Assembly: GCA_964389205.1 (NCBI GenBank) | Contig: CAYMDH010000064.1 | Span: 1 to 14,548 of the forward strand | DNA: 14,548 nt | From: Leptobacterium sp964389205 | GTDB lineage: Bacteria; Bacteroidota; Bacteroidia; Flavobacteriales; Flavobacteriaceae | Direction of reading: 5' to 3' | Shown here: piece after piece, positions 13,438 through 14,548 of the stretch | Numbering within the stretch: the first letter of the stretch is position 1 | Layout of the letters: each line of letters starts with the position of its first letter | The notes under the pieces: model-generated | What the model was told of the DNA's origin: nothing | Database searches by the model: none | The model's input: only the letters and a program-made list of their open reading frames with translations | Position numbers and translations under genes: made by a program

Positions 13438-14217
13438 ATGAAAACTAAATTTCAAATGTTAATCCTTGCGATTACGCTAATAATTTTTTCGAGTAACTTT
13501 ATGATTGCCCAAAATAACCCTTGCGGGATAGACAATTCAATTGTTGCTAATCCAGACTTTGAAACGGTCTCCTGTGAACCTAACCAACTTCAACAATTAA
13601 GTTGTGCTGATTCTTGGAATCAAGCTTCAGCAGGTACTTCTGATTTTCTGTTTACAGGAGATACTAGCTACTTTCCAAGTGTTGGAACCATTCCTTTTCC
13701 TCCAAATGGAAGCGCTCATTTTGTAGGATTGCAAGCTTTTCAAACCAATGATTTCTTTGAATACCTTGGAACTTGTATCACTTTAGAAAGAGGAAAGGAA
13801 TATACTTTCGAAATGCTCATTGGTGCAGCTGGAGGCATGGGCGTTTTTAAGCCTGGTTTTGAAGGAGAACTCGTAATTATGGGTTTATCAAATTGTTCTT
13901 TTCCTCTTGCAGGTACCGATTGTAAAGAAGATGAGGGGTTTACTGAGATTGCAAGAATTGATTTATCCATACCTTCAGGGCAATGGCTGCCCAATAAATT
14001 ACACCTAACTTTTACACCAACTCAAACTTATCAATCCATTTTGATTGGACCTAGTTGCAATACAACAGAAAGGTCATATATTTTGCTAGATGATATTTTC
14101 ATTGCAGCGGGTAACCCTTGTCCTCCTGATTATTGTTGTCAAGAAATTTTAAACGAACTCAAGTCAGTAAAAACTGAATTATCTGACTTGAAAAAGATTC
14201 TTAAGAAAAGAAATTAA
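13438..14217 (+). CDS. Secreted jelly-roll-like protein with C-terminal coiled coil
   Basis: This 259-aa protein has a signal peptide (residues about 1-25, ending MIAQ). Residues about 33-223 resemble the Cys-rich jelly-roll modules of Saprospiria surface proteins. The opening (SIVANPDFETVSCEPNQLQQ), the middle (YLGTCITLERGKEYTFEMLI) and the closing (YILLDDIFIA) correspond in order to the CBM-like module of the upstream gene, so the two modules may be related. Residues about 234-259 (EILNELKSVKTELSDLKKIL) have a leucine heptad pattern, so a short coiled coil is likely. There is no T9SS tail and no lipobox, so it would stop in the periplasm or be held by a partner through the coiled coil. It lies 104 bp downstream of the larger secreted protein on the same strand. 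It has no catalytic motif. Confidence 0.7.
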   Translation: MKTKFQMLILAITLIIFSSNFMIAQNNPCGIDNSIVANPDFETVSCEPNQLQQLSCADSWNQASAGTSDFLFTGDTSYFPSVGTIPFPPNGSAHFVGLQAFQTNDFFEYLGTCITLERGKEYTFEMLIGAAGGMGVFKPGFEGELVIMGLSNCSFPLAGTDCKEDEGFTEIARIDLSIPSGQWLPNKLHLTFTPTQTYQSILIGPSCNTTERSYILLDDIFIAAGNPCPPDYCCQEILNELKSVKTELSDLKKILKKRN

Positions 14218-14298
14218 ATCTGGTGAACTAAGGATAGCAAGAATATTGTTGTCAAAACTAATGCTCATCTACACATCCAGTTCGTCAAACAAATTTTA

Positions 14299-14331
14299 GG
14301 GGTGGTGGGCGGGCATGGAGCGTGGGGTGGG
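14299..14331 (+). other. G-rich stretch with five G runs (possible G-quadruplex)
   Basis: G runs lie at 14299-14302, 14307-14309, 14311-14313, 14324-14327 and 14329-14331, in a window that is otherwise strongly AT-rich. Four runs with loops of 4, 1 and 10 nt meet a loose G-quadruplex pattern. It stands directly before the hairpin at 14337. Confidence 0.5.
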
Positions 14332-14336
14332 TAAAA

Positions 14337-14391
14337 GCAGGAGCAAAAAAACCACGTTTCAGCTTTGCTGACATGGTTTTTTTGCTCCTGC
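14337..14391. terminator. Strong 55-bp bidirectional hairpin
   Basis: The 21-nt arms at 14337-14357 and 14371-14391 differ at one position. Inside, CAGC / GCTG with a TTT loop (14360-14370) closes the stem, leaving only a 2-nt asymmetry. Each arm holds seven A or seven T next to the GC-rich ends, so either strand can give a stem followed by U. It probably ends the transcript of the secreted proteins 120 bp upstream. Its size and the G-rich neighbour suggest a dispersed repeat rather than a plain terminator. Confidence 0.7.
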
Positions 14392-14445
14392 TGCGGGGCG
14401 GCTTGAGGTTAGCGCACCATCGTTTCCAATTTTTGACGATAAAAA

Positions 14446-14522
14446 TACTGTTGACCGATGCAAAAGTTTCTGTTTAATGAATCATTCCCTGTTCTGGCAC
14501 TTACGCTACTGTTTACCGATGC
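14446..14522 (+). repeat. Direct repeat TACTGTTGACCGATGC / TACTGTTTACCGATGC
   Basis: The two 16-nt copies at 14446-14461 and 14507-14522 differ at one base and start 61 bp apart. Each is followed within a few bases by a GTTT stretch. They lie at the right edge of the window with no gene visible. They may be upstream sites of a gene outside it, or part of a repeat element. The rest of 14218-14548 shows nothing else. Confidence 0.55.
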
Positions 14523-14548
14523 TAGGGTTTACTTTTTTGCAGATTCGT

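Noticed and set aside
11721..13994. Minus frames under the two secreted-protein genes
   Set aside because: The + strand proteins have signal peptides and recognisable domains through these stretches, so the minus frames are shadows.

Overview
The window reads as AT-rich chromosomal DNA of a free-living Bacteroidota, probably of the Saprospiria/Cytophagia type. Four things suggest this: a protein with a type IX secretion (T9SS) type A C-terminal tail; a sigma / FecR-DUF4974 / STN-TonB receptor operon; Rhs tips with the YNGKELDTDFGLDWY-type core seen in that phylum; and genes without Shine-Dalgarno sequences. The taxonomic placement is inferred from gene content only. I see no tRNA, rRNA or CRISPR array.

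Left part (1 to about 4450): a polymorphic-toxin (Rhs) tip array on the + strand. It holds three C-terminal toxin (CT) and immunity pairs in different states. Pair 1 is an Rhs core end fused to an M91-like HExxH zinc metallopeptidase, followed after 9 bp by a small lipoprotein. Pair 2 is an orphan Rhs tip with no upstream core and no ATG. It carries a CT with a possible ParB/sulfiredoxin-like GNNR motif and overlaps its immunity gene by 8 bp. Pair 3 is a CT fragment with no core and no start codon, followed after 5 bp by an intact one-TM protein. A minus-strand XRE-type HTH regulator sits between pairs 1 and 2. The cores of pairs 1 and 2 share a 92-bp near-identical stretch. Pairs 1 and 3 are followed directly by an array of small 3-nt-loop palindromes that ends in an AAAAGCGGTAAG terminator hairpin. 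A clear second copy of the pair-3 element lies upstream of pair 3, so the pair-3 cassette is bracketed by it. This structured element is the most interesting unexplained signal in the window.

Middle (4450 to 9789, genes on the minus strand): structured non-coding DNA with an 83-bp inverted repeat, an unrecognised 110-aa protein, and a region with two TTTCGCA/TGCGAAA palindromes, one of which has the 11-6-11 layout of a Xer site. Then come, in transcription order, an ECF sigma factor, a FecR anti-sigma factor and a FecA-like TonB-dependent transducer with an STN domain. This is a complete cell-surface signalling set. Binding of a ligand by the receptor would be passed through FecR to release the sigma factor. 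The sigma and FecR genes are separated by 344 bp, which is unusual.

Right part (9790 to 14548, + strand): a 715-bp intergenic stretch with three tandem 63/64-bp repeats, then two secreted proteins. The first is a 942-aa propeller/jelly-roll protein with a T9SS tail. The second is a 259-aa jelly-roll-like protein with a C-terminal coiled coil. A G-rich stretch, a 55-bp near-perfect hairpin and a pair of 16-bp direct repeats follow, with no gene up to the window edge.
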